Shown piece after piece: positions 46,015 to 57,957 of a DNA stretch of 64,000 nucleotides. The notes below the pieces were generated by a model that did no database searches, was not told the DNA's origin, and saw only the letters and a program-made list of their open reading frames with translations. Origin of the DNA: Butyriboletus loyo (taxonomy: Eukaryota; Basidiomycota; Agaricomycetes; Boletales; Boletaceae); the NCBI GenBank assembly GCA_038093515.1, contig JBBPSI010000002.1, positions 186,001-250,000 on the forward strand, in the 5' to 3' direction. Position numbers and translations under genes: made by a program. Position 1 is the first letter of the stretch, and every line of letters begins with the position of its first letter.

Positions 46015-48419
46015 CTACACAAACCCGACCACCTCGTGAGCTTTGCCTTTCTTCTTAGACTCCTCGTACTGGTCGACTATAGTCTGCTTCAGCATGCTGC
46101 GCGAGTTAGAAATTGTCCCACATCATCATCATACGAAAACTCACTTATCCCAGGCGGAGTTGTCCAGGGGAGGATCTTGTCCGTCCCCGACCATCACCAT
46201 CTTTCCCTCACTTGGGATTCCGTCGACGACGAGGAAGATCCATCCTGGGCCTGGCGGGTAGATATTGCCGTCTGGGGGCCCAGCGAGGATCATTTTCTCT
46301 CCATTGTGGAATGATGAGACCGTGAGGTATACTAGCCTGGAATTTGCATGTACTGCGTGTGTGACAAATCCCAAATCCATCAATGCGACTTCATAAAAAA
46401 GATTAGCCAATGGCCTCAGCTGGAAACAATAAAACATTTACCCCTGATTGTTGGTTTCCCGGCACTCGTCCCGGAAGGTACATTAACGTCCATTTCGAAC
46501 GGTTGTGCATAGTAGACATTGTGTGGGAGCCGGTTAATGACTGGTCGCTCCGCATTCATGTAGGGTGGCTGGAATCGTTCCAATCTATACTCTGTCCCGT
46601 ATTTCACCTCGCTCCTGTCCAGATTGGGATTGCTTCCCGCAACCAAGATGTCCGCAGCAGGTGTCAGTGTCGCCACTGAGTGATACATACGGGGTATCAA
46701 ACTTGATTTCATACCCATGGTAGAGAATCGTTGGCCAGGGGGTGCATCGGGCGTATACAAAATAGGTGTAAGATTTGGGTTGTCCGCATTTGACTCTCCA
46801 ACCTGGCCTTTGACATTGCCGTAGCCAGAAATCCCTGACTTGGCGCCATTGACAATAAAGACTTGCCCAGTTGGGAGCAGAACAGCATCAGGCATATGCC
46901 GTGGTTCAGGAAGCCGCTCTACTACCCATCCGGTATTGATTCCGGCCTCTGTCAGGGTAATGCGCGAACACTGGTTGGATGCCGGATCTTGTGACGATAT
47001 TTCATAGCCGGGGGTAGTATCATCGATGGCGGAGCCGCCACATATGAGAATTTCTGGCGTGTAGTTTCCAGGAGAGAGCGGGAGGAGTAGTCCGGCACCC
47101 GCCATTGGATACGTGACGCGGACTCCGTTGGGTATTCGTGGGAGCCTTCGTTCTTTGTTCGCTTTCCAATCGTAGATCATGGCGTCCTGATTGGCAGCCA
47201 TGAATACCTTACCATCCGGGAGAGCAAAGGCGATTGGGAACAGGTTAGCATTCAACGTATCGACCAGGAATGGCAGGTAGACTGGCAATCCATTTGAACC
47301 ATGAATGTGTTTTGGTGGCCAGTACTCCACAGTTGGATTGTTGACCGTTGCATTATTGTTCCAGCCACCTTTCTTGGATCCTCCGATAATCATCGCGCTG
47401 CCGTCAGGTAGTCTGAGGACGGTGTTGTACCACCTGGGACTTGCCATTCGAATATGAGAGTGGTTCTCGTACATGGAGCACTGAGAAACATTGGAGGAAA
47501 GGCAAGGATGAAAGAGACGAATGGCTTGGAGGCCATCAAGATGGCCAAAGTCCGCAGGCGAAGTGAAGCTTTCGATGACGGGGTTTCCTCCAACATTGAT
47601 CAAGGTTCCATTGCTCAAAAAAGTGCCACCAGCACAGAACGAGTTTGACTGTATCTCCAAAGACATGACGGCTTGCGTATCGAGGTTATACAGCGCTCCC
47701 CAGGCTGGGTGGCCGTTGATAGATATCGGATTGTGCTCCACCTTGTCGATTATGAGAGCGTGACTGGGCGATATGACAACCAGTTGCATGGCAGCGACGC
47801 CGGTGGAACCACGTTGTACCAAAGACCATTGACCTGGGCTCCCATCGTGGCCGTGAGCACCGTCATCCTGCCCAGTTGGCGCAGACAATAGGTTACCATA
47901 GTCTTGACCTTTGGTTACGATCAGGGCGTCAATGTCTGTGATTGGAGTGGCCACGCCTTCTGCTCCCCTGCCGGAGTGCTCGATCTCTATGAGGTGTTTA
48001 CCATACGGAAGATCGTACTTCCAGAATAATCGTTGCTGGGTGCGCGGAACGCTGCTCCAAGAATAGATGGCGTCCACCTTCTTGCTGTCTATAAAAATTA
48101 CAGCGATGCTATGCATCCTGTCTTGAGATCCGAACCACTCGATGCCAGTTCCGATGAATGAAAAGGATACCCGAGCGCCAGGTTCGTCGGTCCAACGAGA
48201 TGTGCCCCCGATGTACGAGCTAGAATAAGACTGTCTCCACAGACCCCGATATTGAATGAGCGGGGACGACGAGTCGTAACTTTTGGCACCGGGTGGGACG
48301 TAAAAGGGCAAGAAGACCTGGGGTTTATCTGATCCCGGCGGCGTCTTGCCGTTCCAAGCGAACTCACGGGCTAGAACGTGGCAAGCAAACGCCATTAAGA
48401 GCCATGTAGAAGGATTCAT
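46015..48419 (-). CDS. Copper-radical (glyoxal) oxidase with an extra N-terminal domain
   Basis: Nearly intron-free. A signal peptide (MNPSTWLLMAFACHVLA) precedes an N-terminal domain of about 170 residues (RGLWRQSYSSSYIGGTSRW, GARVSFSFIGTGIEWFGSQD, GKHLIEIEHSG) that looks like a beta-sandwich carbohydrate-binding-type module. The copper-radical oxidase propeller follows. Cys262 (SFCAGGTFLSNGTLINVGGN) and Tyr331 (PRWYNTVLRLPDG) form the expected Tyr-Cys cofactor. Tyr579/His580 (PRMYHSVATL) and, in the spliced 3' part, His670 (VTHAVHANSR) complete the copper ligands. Such enzymes oxidise aldehydes or alcohols to supply H2O2. A strong GTGAGT donor near 46137 extends the tail to NMLKQTIVDQYEESKKKG, stop 46015; without splicing it would end at 46141. 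Secreted. Confidence 0.88.
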
Positions 48420-48749
48420 TAGCTTCGGTGATGCTGCAGTGACGAGGCGATATGGATTTGGTTACTTTACACGCGTCAAGGTCACGTGTTGTTGATTTTG
48501 GTCACGTTCTGCATTCGCCAGTATGTTACGATCCTGCTAGGAATGATATTGTAACTATCTATACTATGCTTAACATGTCATGACATTGGTTGAAGTTGGA
48601 GAAAAGATTACGAACGAAATGTTCGATCAACGTGCGAAACTAAACCAGATTGAACAAGCAAGGTGAGTTGAATGTTAGCTTATGCCAATTGTCCATGCAA
48701 AATGAAGGGTGATTAGCACGATCCGCGATACCCCACCACACGGGCGATC
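48420..48749. other. Intergenic with repeated GGTCACGT
   Basis: Space between the copper-radical oxidase start and the WDR26-like 3' end. It holds two direct GGTCACGT elements at 48480-48487 and 48500-48507, 61-81 bp before the oxidase start; the first includes an E-box CACGTG. No open frame of coding character. Confidence 0.5.
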
Positions 48750-51685
48750 CTATGACTGGACTTTTCCCTTTCCCTTGCCATTTCTTCCAACATCACCAGA
48801 GAACGATAGTCTGCCAGGGGCGTGCTGGGGCAATGGTTCCCATATCCGAACCGTGAAGTCATCCGAACATGATGCAAACATCCGTTCGTTCCGTGGGTTC
48901 CATGCGACCGAATTGACGCTTCCCACTCCATGACCTGGGAGGATCTCGAGAAGAACACCAGTATCCCGGTGCCAGACATAAACATTACGGTCTAAAATGA
49001 CTGGATGAGGAAAAAATTGTGGACAACAGCACCAACACCGACCTTCACTTCCACTGACCACAAAGTTACCATCGACGCCTCCAAAGCAACTCCGGATGAC
49101 ATGGTGGCCCTGGTGTTGCCCTGTAAACTTGCGCGTGAGTCGGCCCTCGTTCAAGTCCCACAGATGCACCTCCTATCATACATTTGATCAGTAATCCATA
49201 AAAGATCCAAATCAACTCTTTCTTACATCAGGTGCATGGTTAATTAGCGCAAATTGGGAGTCTCCAGAGATCTTCACGCTGGTGAGTTCGCCGTCCATAG
49301 GAAGCGACCTATAGCCACTTCTCGGTCAGCTGAATCCAACAAAGGCGCGATGCTCACAGCTCGATGGCCTTGCTCTTTAGGTCATATATAATCATCCAAT
49401 TCTCCGACTGTCGGCCCCCATTCACTACGTTCCCATTGCTTGTTGGAGGCGGTGTTGGTTCTCGACTGACATCTCGACTGGCATCCGTCGTTGTAGATGG
49501 CATTGCATTATAGTCCATCCCAACCGTGACAAGCCGTGCCATGTCCGGAGTGACAGCCATATCGGTAACACGAATAGGCACACTGGACCAATCGTCCCGA
49601 AGCTTCCCAGCTATATCCTGAAAGAGAGGTGAGACGTATTCGGACATGTTTCGGGGGATGGCACATACCCAAGAAAATATTTTGCGGTCCAAACTTCCCG
49701 ACATGAAGCCCGAACCATCTGGTAACCACACGAGCGCCGACACGGTCTCTGAATGAGAGTCAAGAGTGTGTATGCACTTTCCAGTCTAGCACAACTTGGT
49801 ACCGTTACTCCTTACACGATAAGAGAGAAGATCATTACCTTGGTATCCCAAAGCAATATTAACTGGTCCGCAGAGGTGGCTAAGACTGAGTCGTCAAGCG
49901 ACCACGCCAATGCACCGACAGGGAAGGGGTGTTCCCGAAGCGTAAACTCCACCACACATTGACGAGAGGAAGGTTCAGTATCCGACTGTGGACGTGGCGT
50001 CAGCATTGATCTTCCCTGGACAATGAAACACTTGCGCCGATCCGCCAAATTATGGCAGTCTTGTCTTTGCTTGCGCTAGCCAGGCGTAAGCCATCATGAC
50101 TCCAGGCCACGTTCCACACCTCGTCCGTGTGTACATCGAGAACAGTAGTTGTTACGCAAGGGAAATCCTCTCTGTCACAGTGGTGATCAGAGAACAGCGA
50201 GAAAGAAGCAACGTTCATTGGCGCATTGTGATATAGGCAGTGCTCTCTTTGATAATATCTTGATTGTGTCAACAGAGCCGCAAGTCGCCTGGAAGGGATC
50301 ATTGTCGTAGAGGGTATAAAGTCTGGCACAAAAGTTACTTGACATCACGATGCAAATGAGGCATAAGAGCTTACGTTGCAGTTCGGAGAGCAATGTTTGT
50401 CGAGACGTCCCAGATGCTCCATCCCACGATGCACGCCGTCGTAAGTCCTCAGCGTCCGAACACATTATCAGACTATCACGGCATGATAAGTGTGTGACAA
50501 CTCAACCCGCGTATTCTTCGATGCCTACCTCGATAATGCGTGCAATTGTTCTGGATTTGTACTTAGAGGAGCTAGTTCGTTACGCAGCACGTGTAGCGCA
50601 GCTGTCGTTTTTCGGGCCTCCAAGAGCTCGAGGTATTTTTGTCTTCCGATAAGGAAATGAGCCTCCTAAGAATAGATGTGTCAGAGTGATAAGTTCTATG
50701 TTGGACACATGTCGATCGCACCCAGGTCGCCTCCTCATCCCCTGCAGTAAGGTGCGAGAGCAGTAACTCCGCGTTCGCCCAGTCAGCGTTGAGAATATAC
50801 TGGCGGAATTCGGTGACCTCTGGCGCCTCCAGGGAGTAACCTGACTCTGCTTCGAGGGTGGCAGCAGATTCACTGCACCAACCACGTTCAGCGTAGTACT
50901 GAGAGATAAGAGTGGACTTACATGTAGCCTACGTCTCGTAGACTTTGTATGACTAATCTGACGAATTCTTCCCTGTCTACATAAGGGTCGTCATACAACG
51001 TGGTGCCTGACAGCGACACGCGCGCTACAGATGAACCATACTTGGGGACACCGTTGCTCATTGGTGAAGATCCATTGGGCTTGAACCCATTCATAGTGGT
51101 GATGCCATTGGAGCGACTCGCTTTATCCAATGTGATAGAGGACGGGCCGGCCTCCGAGATGGGGTTGATGGATTGCGATGAAGTGGACGCGATGTCTGAG
51201 CGCGGAATGTACATCTTGTCTGTGGGAAAGACTTGTGGGCGAGATGTGCGGTCAATGGTGGAGAGGAAAGCGGAGCCTGAGGCGTTGGTGCCTTGGTTGA
51301 TTATTCGTTGTCTCTTGTGGGCCCTCGCTGAATCTGTGAGTGGACGGAACATAGGCCCGATCGTGAGAACATGACATGAATTCATGATAGAGGGGCAACG
51401 AGCCAGTTAAAAAGCGCACCTGACGGAGCAGCAGGGGATGCGTCACCGTCCGAGTCCTCTACAAGAGTGCGGGGACGTGTAGAAGGGACTAAAGAAATGG
51501 GGAGCTGTGTTTGGAGAATGGAATGTCCTGAGGTGGATGGGGTGGCGGTAAATTGGCTTGGTTCCGTAGTGGATTCCAGCCTTGAAGCGGAATCCTGGCG
51601 TGTAGGACGAGCGTCCTGGGCAAGGTCCAGTCGGGTGATTGGATCAATGGTGACTAGTTGGCTGTTGCGTTGTTTGGATTGACAT
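48750..51685 (-). CDS. GID7: GID7/WDR26-like CTLH WD40 protein
   Basis: An N-terminal disordered part ([20 protein letters not shown]) precedes LisH/CTLH helices: [69 protein letters not shown] and [18 protein letters not shown]. The propeller follows: [20 protein letters not shown] ([13 protein letters not shown]), [88 protein letters not shown] and [16 protein letters not shown]. This is the Gid7/WDR26 subunit of the GID/CTLH E3 ligase that targets gluconeogenic enzymes in yeast. The N-terminal start is uncertain: ATG 51685 with a weak GTCACC donor gives a plausible short first exon, but another start is possible. The propeller and CTLH calls are firm. Confidence 0.78.
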
Positions 51686-52314
51686 GCAGCGCCTCCAGCG
51701 TCGCCAACGTAGATCTACAACGTTCCTGTTGGACAATGAAGGTCAGTGAAAGAGAAGGAGTGCGAAATGGCCTTGGTCTCGTTGTTGACAGACTCGGGCT
51801 GTGAGGCCTGCTCACCAATAATTAAGAATGGAAAGTGACCCCCTTCCATTTCACTCACGAGGGGGGTCACACAACCGGCGAAGCGGCGGTGCCTCCGGGT
51901 CTGCCCTTATCTCCCTCGGATGCCATCCTGCAGTCACATTGTATTCAATTGTAGCGAAGAAAAGCTGTAATGACAGTAAAGCAAATTATGCTTCATGAAA
52001 AAAATGCTCAATGCAAAGTAATTGTAGAGTTTTGTGTGACAGTGATAAATAACAAATGCATTGCAAACGGCAAACTGTCAAATGTTGGTATGGGTTCCTT
52101 GAGCCAATACTTGGGTTCTTGAGATATAGATATAGTACGTAGAATGGAATAGAAGGCGAATAGCGAGTAATGCTGGTGTTTTTGATGACGATGCAAAAGT
52201 GATGAAAATGAGTGAAATGAGTTCATAAGCGCAACCTGCGGTCCGTTTCGTTTCACAGGGCGTAGAATTTTTTTTTGAATACTGTTGCCAATATAAACTG
52301 GAACAGATGGGGCA
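51686..52314. other. Intergenic with a 9-bp hairpin
   Basis: A 629-bp space between the WDR26-like start and the Ecl1-like gene's stop (both minus). It contains the inverted repeat GTGACCCCC (51835-51843) / GGGGGTCAC (51862-51870) with an 18-nt loop, and a short minus frame MASEGDKGRPGGTAASPVV just 5' of it. The far part is AT-rich. No gene supported. Confidence 0.45.
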
Positions 52315-53589
52315 TCATCGCGTAGCAGACGATTGCATACTACTGCGACCTGCAGTACGTTCGCGTTCCTTCAGTCCGCTACGTCCATTTCCGAAGCCGG
52401 GTGCATCTCGGGACGAACCCCGACCGCCAAGTTCATGTGTGCGGTAACGTCCGCGTCGTTCGTTATGGGCGGCTGGAGCGACCAATGCCGGATCTTCAAA
52501 CTCGTGCATGCACAGTACCATCTTGGGAAGAGGAGAACTGTTACGCCGAGCAGTCGGGCGACCCCTGGACAGGGGGGCACAGGACCAATCAAAGACTTGC
52601 TCCACACTGCCTCGACCATCTTGACACCCGCGGGACTCTGGTGCCACGGTACTCTGGCGGGTTCGTGATCGAGAACGAGAACGAGAGTCGGGATATTGCA
52701 ATGGTTCTGGTTCGCGGCGTCGACCGCGCGGCGTAGATTCTAGCGCGGAGCGCAAACCAGACGCAGTAAGCAATGAAGCCAATTTTGGAGTGGGAGGGGA
52801 TGGCCGTGGGTTATGGCCAACGATATTTCCCGATGGAGGAAGGACCTGGGACCGTTGCGGAGAGCTTATCTGGAGAAGCGAAAAGTACGCTGGCAGACTC
52901 GCACGGTTGCGACTCTTTTTGGTCTTGGACGTGACTGTGGACTTGTCCTTCTCTGGCTCTCGAGCGGAAATAGGTAATTCATGACGGCTATGATGAGAAG
53001 CGTCATGAGCGAAATCGAACTCGTCGTCTGTAGGAGAGGGAATACGACCCAAGGAGGAAGTGGAGGAAGTGCGACGGTGCAAAAGGGGGATCATAGAATG
53101 GTGGTTGGTCGAGGATGGCCGACGAGTGTAGATCAAACTTGACGGTTTTGCGGAGTGATGGGAGCCAACGGAACGGATGGAGGGGTCGAAGCCGCCCTCG
53201 ACGCTGTCACCCTCGTAAGCGGAATGATCATCGACTCCGACGACAGGTTCGTCGTCCTCGGCGTCCGTGAAGACGGACCAAGAAACGGACGAGGACGAGG
53301 ACGAGGTTGAGTATCTGTCGCGTTTCCGGAAGTTGCTCAGGGCATTGCCTAGGGCAGAAGGCATGAGGGCGGGTACTTCGCCACCAAAGGTATGGTCGAT
53401 GTGGGGAGAGGAGAGGGCGCTGCTGGCGGAGGAGATTGAAGGGGAGTTGTGAACGTCGAGGGCCTCGCACTCGTCACTACAATATGCGCGACTAGTTTAC
53501 ATGTGAGGGATGAACAAGGCAGTCGGGACGAGTACCCACCTGCCATCAGGGAGCTGCCTCGAGCATGTGAGGCAGATCTCCTCGAACAT
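52315..53589 (-). CDS. Ecl1-like zinc-binding protein
   Basis: Exon 1 reads MFEEICLTCSRQLPDG and is spliced (donor GTGGGT, acceptor CTAG) to SRAYCSDECEALDVHNSPSI. The Cys-x2-Cys ... YCSxxC zinc site is the core of the Ecl1-type life-span proteins of fungi. A long Ser/Arg/Pro-rich, disordered body follows, with a basic end (GRGSSRDAPGFGNG ... GRSSMQSSATR). Other small parts repeat Ser runs ([20 protein letters not shown]). Ecl1-family proteins in fission yeast promote chronological lifespan and respond to sulfur, zinc or stress signals; that function is only inferred. The YCSDEC junction reproduces the family motif exactly. Confidence 0.6.
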
Positions 53590-54062
53590 GGGGACGAGGT
53601 GAGATGGGTAAGGGCGGAGGGACAGAACGTTAGTGACGAAAGTGGTAGGACGTTGAAAGAAGAACGGAGGACTGGCACTGGAGCTTAAATATGGAGGGCG
53701 GCACAGGAGGGATACAAATTGGCGTAAATTGACAGAGCAAATGGGACACGCCATGTGACACGTGACTAGAGTAGTTCTGCTGCTCCATTTCGCAATCGTG
53801 GCGACCGCTTCAAGTACTCGACGATGCGAATCACGCCATCCTCATCCCTCCTCCCCCCCGAATATCGTAAACCACGCACGCCATAGCAGTCACGCAACGT
53901 TCGTGCTCCTTCGGCCGCGGCGTTTGCATTGCCACCCTGTCGTAGTGTAACGTAGATCGACTCAGGAATGGGGAGCGTCCAGAAACACCCCTCCACATCG
54001 TCATTACTACCGGAACACTCCCGAAGAGTGCCCTGCAACGACGACGCCGACCAGATTGGACT
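53590..54062. other. Intergenic; unclear open frames
   Basis: Between the Ecl1-like start and the VPS54 stop. A minus-strand open frame at 53766-54038 and plus-strand frames are present, but none has a supported start or motif. It must carry the Ecl1-like promoter. Confidence 0.35.
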
Positions 54063-57000
54063 TCAGTTTCCCACTAGCCCTTCCTCCATCTGCAACGTGT
54101 TACCCTGTGTGCCATTGCCATCCGCGGACACGCGTGGTTCTGCTCTCGCGGGAACCACGCCAGGGCTGCGCGAACTACGAGGAGGTGGTTTGACCCAATC
54201 TGGATCTCCCACAGATTCGTCTGCAACGACGCCATTAGAAGATCTAGTCTGTGGGGGTGCCACTTCCCGCGACGGTAGTGGTTGTGTGAGAGATGGCAAT
54301 GGCTTGTCCAGCTTGGCGCTGTCTCTCCGAGAAAGGAATCCCCTGAGTCGTTCGTTTGGACCAGCGGTTGTACGCAAGTTGCCAAGTGTGGACTTGCGAG
54401 GTATCGATTTCTCGGCCACGACAGTCTCAACCATATTGGTTGGCGCACAGACGTTCTTTAGTACCGACAATTTCTGATGCAGGAACTGCGCGTCTGCTAG
54501 CATCCTTTTCAAATGGTCAGATCTGGCACTTTGATGGTGCTTTCAGCAGACGTCACATGCCTGTCCTTCGCCTCCTGGCTCTGTAACTCAATCTGACCGT
54601 ACTCTTCCGAGAGGCGGTGATTGATGACGGCAAAGACTTGCGACATCACATACTGCAAACCCCACGGTCAACGACGATGGGAACAAGCTGTCCAATGGAC
54701 GAACCTCCACGATCGGCGCAGACAAGTATCGCGAGAGCACTTTGTGCAGTGTAACGGTCTCTTTCACCAAAAGCTCCATGTAATCATTGACGCCGTCGTC
54801 TTGCCTTGGTATTTCCCAATTGATGGCCTGCCAACAAGCAATCAGCTATGGATCGTTCACCAGGGCGTATGACTGACCTGCAATGACTTGACATGGGCAC
54901 TGATCCTGTCACCCATGATAGCAACCAATTTGGAATGGATCTCGTTCTGATGTTCTTGGAAATCCTTTTTGCCGTGCAGTCAGTCGAAATCTCTTCGCGT
55001 AACACGAACCCGGACGCACCCGCTTGAGTTTATCGAATTCAACGAGCATGACTGCCTGGTTTGGACTAAGGTGGCGTCGGAATGTTTCCCGGACGTACGG
55101 AATGAGCGCCACCATAATGGAGAGTGTCTGGGAGGCAAGGGCTAGACCAGTCGATAAAGTTCGTATGCACCGCAAAACAATAAGAAAAGACACTGACCAA
55201 GATGTTTTGCCGTGATGTTCTTCAAGCCAGCAGAGCGCATGGCACCCGCCCCCAGGACTACTTGACAGGTCCTGGAATTAAACGCCTTAAGGAATTCGAT
55301 GACTCGGCTCATCGTATCTGTGTTCAACATCGGAAGATTGACTACGAGCTTCAGGTATTCTGAGAGGAGCCCCAGAACGACGCCGGTGGCTGAAACGCAG
55401 AAATAGGGTCGCTCTTCGATGTGGATGTACTTGGCCGTTGGAGCTGCCGAGCAACTTTGCTTGTTAGAAATGGTCGTAGCATCTCCACCTGTCAAATGGG
55501 AAAATGGAACGGTGGATAGTGGTTTGCCCCCTATGACGAGGTCAGGGGAATCCCGAACAGCAGAATCGACCAACACGTCAACGGCATGCTGGACTGCGGG
55601 TAGAATATCCATTGGACTCCATTGTTCATCCTCTACCAGCTTAGCAGATTGATTGATCCTTGCCTGGTGAAAAGCTTGCAGGAATAATTTAGCCTGAACG
55701 AGCGACGAACGCGAACCAGTCAAGATATAATAGTGAATGAGGGCGTCAACTTGCCTGACTGAGTATTGTACCTCTTAGTCCCATGATCATGCGTCGACAC
55801 ATGGTTTCGCATCTGATGACGAAGTCCCATGACTGGTTAAAGAACACGAGGAAGCTTGGCAGATCTAGTTGGGTGAGCTGCTCTGAACGGTAACTGATGA
55901 CCTTGGCAACTAGCTTATTCGAGAGGTCTGCCGCCGAAGAAAGAATATCCGATAGTTCTTCTTGTACAGGTGCAAGATCTATGGATACCGGTGTAGACCT
56001 GCATTGGGTCAAATCCACGATCACGCGCAAGGCAAACGGTGCCCACTCACATGTGACTTTCCAGTACGTCTATTAGAATGCCGTTCTGAACTTGAAGTCC
56101 CTCGATGCCGTTGAGAAGACTTTTGTACACGCGAGAGACGGTGGAGGAGAACTCCGCCTGGTTCATTGAGCGCAAGAGGCTAGAAAGCGTTGTGTGAGAT
56201 GAAGCTATACAGCGAGCAAATATGTGCTACATGCCTCGTTGCAGCTTTGGAACTCTTTTCATCCTCGTCTGGATCAAACGATGGCAAGTACTGGGAGGTG
56301 AATTTAAATTCTGGACCTTATCGGAAGAGAAGATGTTGTACTTACGCGTTTCATGATCCCTCTCACTTCGGACATGACGACTTCTCGCCAAGTGATAATC
56401 GCCTCCCGAATACCACTCGTACGCAGAAGCCCCTGAAGCAATGGCCGCAGCCGGTCCTTCATGGTGAGATTCGGGTTCGCGACTGGATCGGAATCTTCGG
56501 AATCCGTGCTCACACAATCAAGCAAGTCGAGTTTGAGTGCGGTGACGAGATCTGTTGTAAGTGACAAGGTTATCTGAGTGTTCATGGCCTGCAGATGAGA
56601 GGGAAGGGAAAGGAAGGCGGTGAGGGACGAGAGGGGTATTGATGACATAGGAGTGCTCTTGGTGGTCGCTTGAATTTGGGAGGGGGGTGATTCTGGGGTG
56701 GATGGAAGTGGAGAAGGAGCATCGTCTGGTTGACGTGTACGCCGCTTCACGATAGGGGTAGGAGGGAGCGGGGTGTCTTGGGGAGACGAGTCAAAGAGAG
56801 ATTGGATGGTACCAATGACGTCGAGTGCTTCACCCCATTGACCTGCACCGACCAAGCCGCTGGCGACGGATGACATTTCGACTACGGCGACAAGATCGCG
56901 GACGGCATTATTGACGGTAACGATGTTGGAACGTCTGGATTCTTTGCGGACGATGTGGAGACCACGAATTGCGGTATCGTTGTCGAGGTCCTTTAAGAGT

Positions 57001-57821
57001 GTGCGTAGTTTGGCAATGCGATCTAAACACTGTTCGGATTCCGTTTGAAGATCTTGCAAGTTTGTGAGGGCGGCAAAGAAGGAGGTGGAGCGAAGGGATA
57101 TTTCGCGGACGAGATGCTGTTCGATGGTATCTGCGTGGTGGGAGAGCTTTTCTAGGAGAGGGAGCGAGTATGAGAGGGAGGAGGGATCTGAAGTGTCTTG
57201 GTCGCCATGGACGCGTTCCGTGACTGCGTCGAATGTGCGGGGATGTGCGAGATCAAAGTCAGGGGTAAAGAAGACGGAGGGCACGGTATTGAGGGGTGTG
57301 AGAAGTTTAGTGAGACAAGGGGAGGGAGTGTCGGATTGAGCGGGGGGAAGGGAGGCACCTCGGAGGAAGCGATCCCATTCTGGTGCGATTGCGCGGAGGT
57401 AGGAATCAAAGTCCTTGCGCTTTACACGGGGGAGGTCTGTGGGGGGGACGGGAGGGAGGTGGGAATGTGCCTTTGGGGGAGCGTGACGCTTGTGGGGGTT
57501 GTTGAGCACATTGGAGACGGCTAGGAAAGGTGAGGAGAAGGGAAAAAAGGGAAGGGAAGGGGGGGACATACCATTGAATCCTTGGGTAGTGCTGGACCAG
57601 TGGGGCGGGAGGGGAGAAACGACATTTGGGAGATGGACGCGGGGGAGTGACGCAAAGGTGTCATGAGCGCGACCGTCTGTGGTTGTCTCTGAGATGCTCG
57701 CTGGGCCCCTTCTGCTCGCTGGATCCCAGGTGAACCTGAATGGGCGGGTCGCTGTGTGGGGTACGTCTGGGAGAGGAGGGAGCGGTGAGCAAGGTGGAGA
57801 CGACTCTGAGGGTGCAGACAT
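54063..57821 (-). CDS. VPS54: VPS54, GARP tethering complex subunit
   Basis: Starts MSAPSESSPPCSPLPPLPDV with a Pro/Ser-rich head, then KRKDFDSYLRAIAPEWDRFL, VPSVFFTPDFDLAHPRTFDA and helical rods (LLEKLSHHADTIEQHLVREI, LRSTSFFAALTNLQDLQTES, EQCLDRIAKLRTLL, RGLHIVRKESRRSNIVTVNN). It continues GQWGEALDVIGTIQSLFDSS, SSLTAFLSLPSHLQAMNTQI, MKDRLRPLLQGLLRTSGIRE. Middle exons carry VVLGAGAMRSAGLKNITAKH, LALASQTLSIMVALIPYVRE, FRRHLSPNQAVMLVEFDKLK. The C-terminus reads ISAHVKSLQAINWEIPRQ, LHKVLSRYLSAPIVE, DARFLHQKLSVLKNV, then a Ser/Pro-rich tail. VPS54 works with VPS51-53 to tether endosome-derived vesicles at the trans-Golgi. The C-terminal GAGAMRSAGLKNITAKH segment is diagnostic. Confidence 0.9.
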
Positions 57822-57839
57822 GGCGAGGTCTAACTTGAG

Positions 57840-57957
57840 TGTAGGACTCGTACAGGCACTACCACTATATTACCATTACTATCACTATCACTACCACTTC
57901 CATCACTACCACTACCACTACCATTACTACTACCATCACTACCATCCCTACCCCTTG
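57840..57957. repeat. TACCAC/ATCACT-type microsatellite
   Basis: Between the VPS54 and metaxin starts runs a stretch of degenerate ACT/ACC repeats (CACTACCACTACCATTACTA...), about 57860-57950. It fills much of the 5' leader or promoter of both genes. Confidence 0.7.

Noticed and set aside
53766..54038. Minus-strand open frame of 90 codons between Ecl1-like and VPS54 genes
   Set aside because: No ATG at its start, no recognised motif, and it falls in the space that must hold the Ecl1-like promoter. Kept only as a note.
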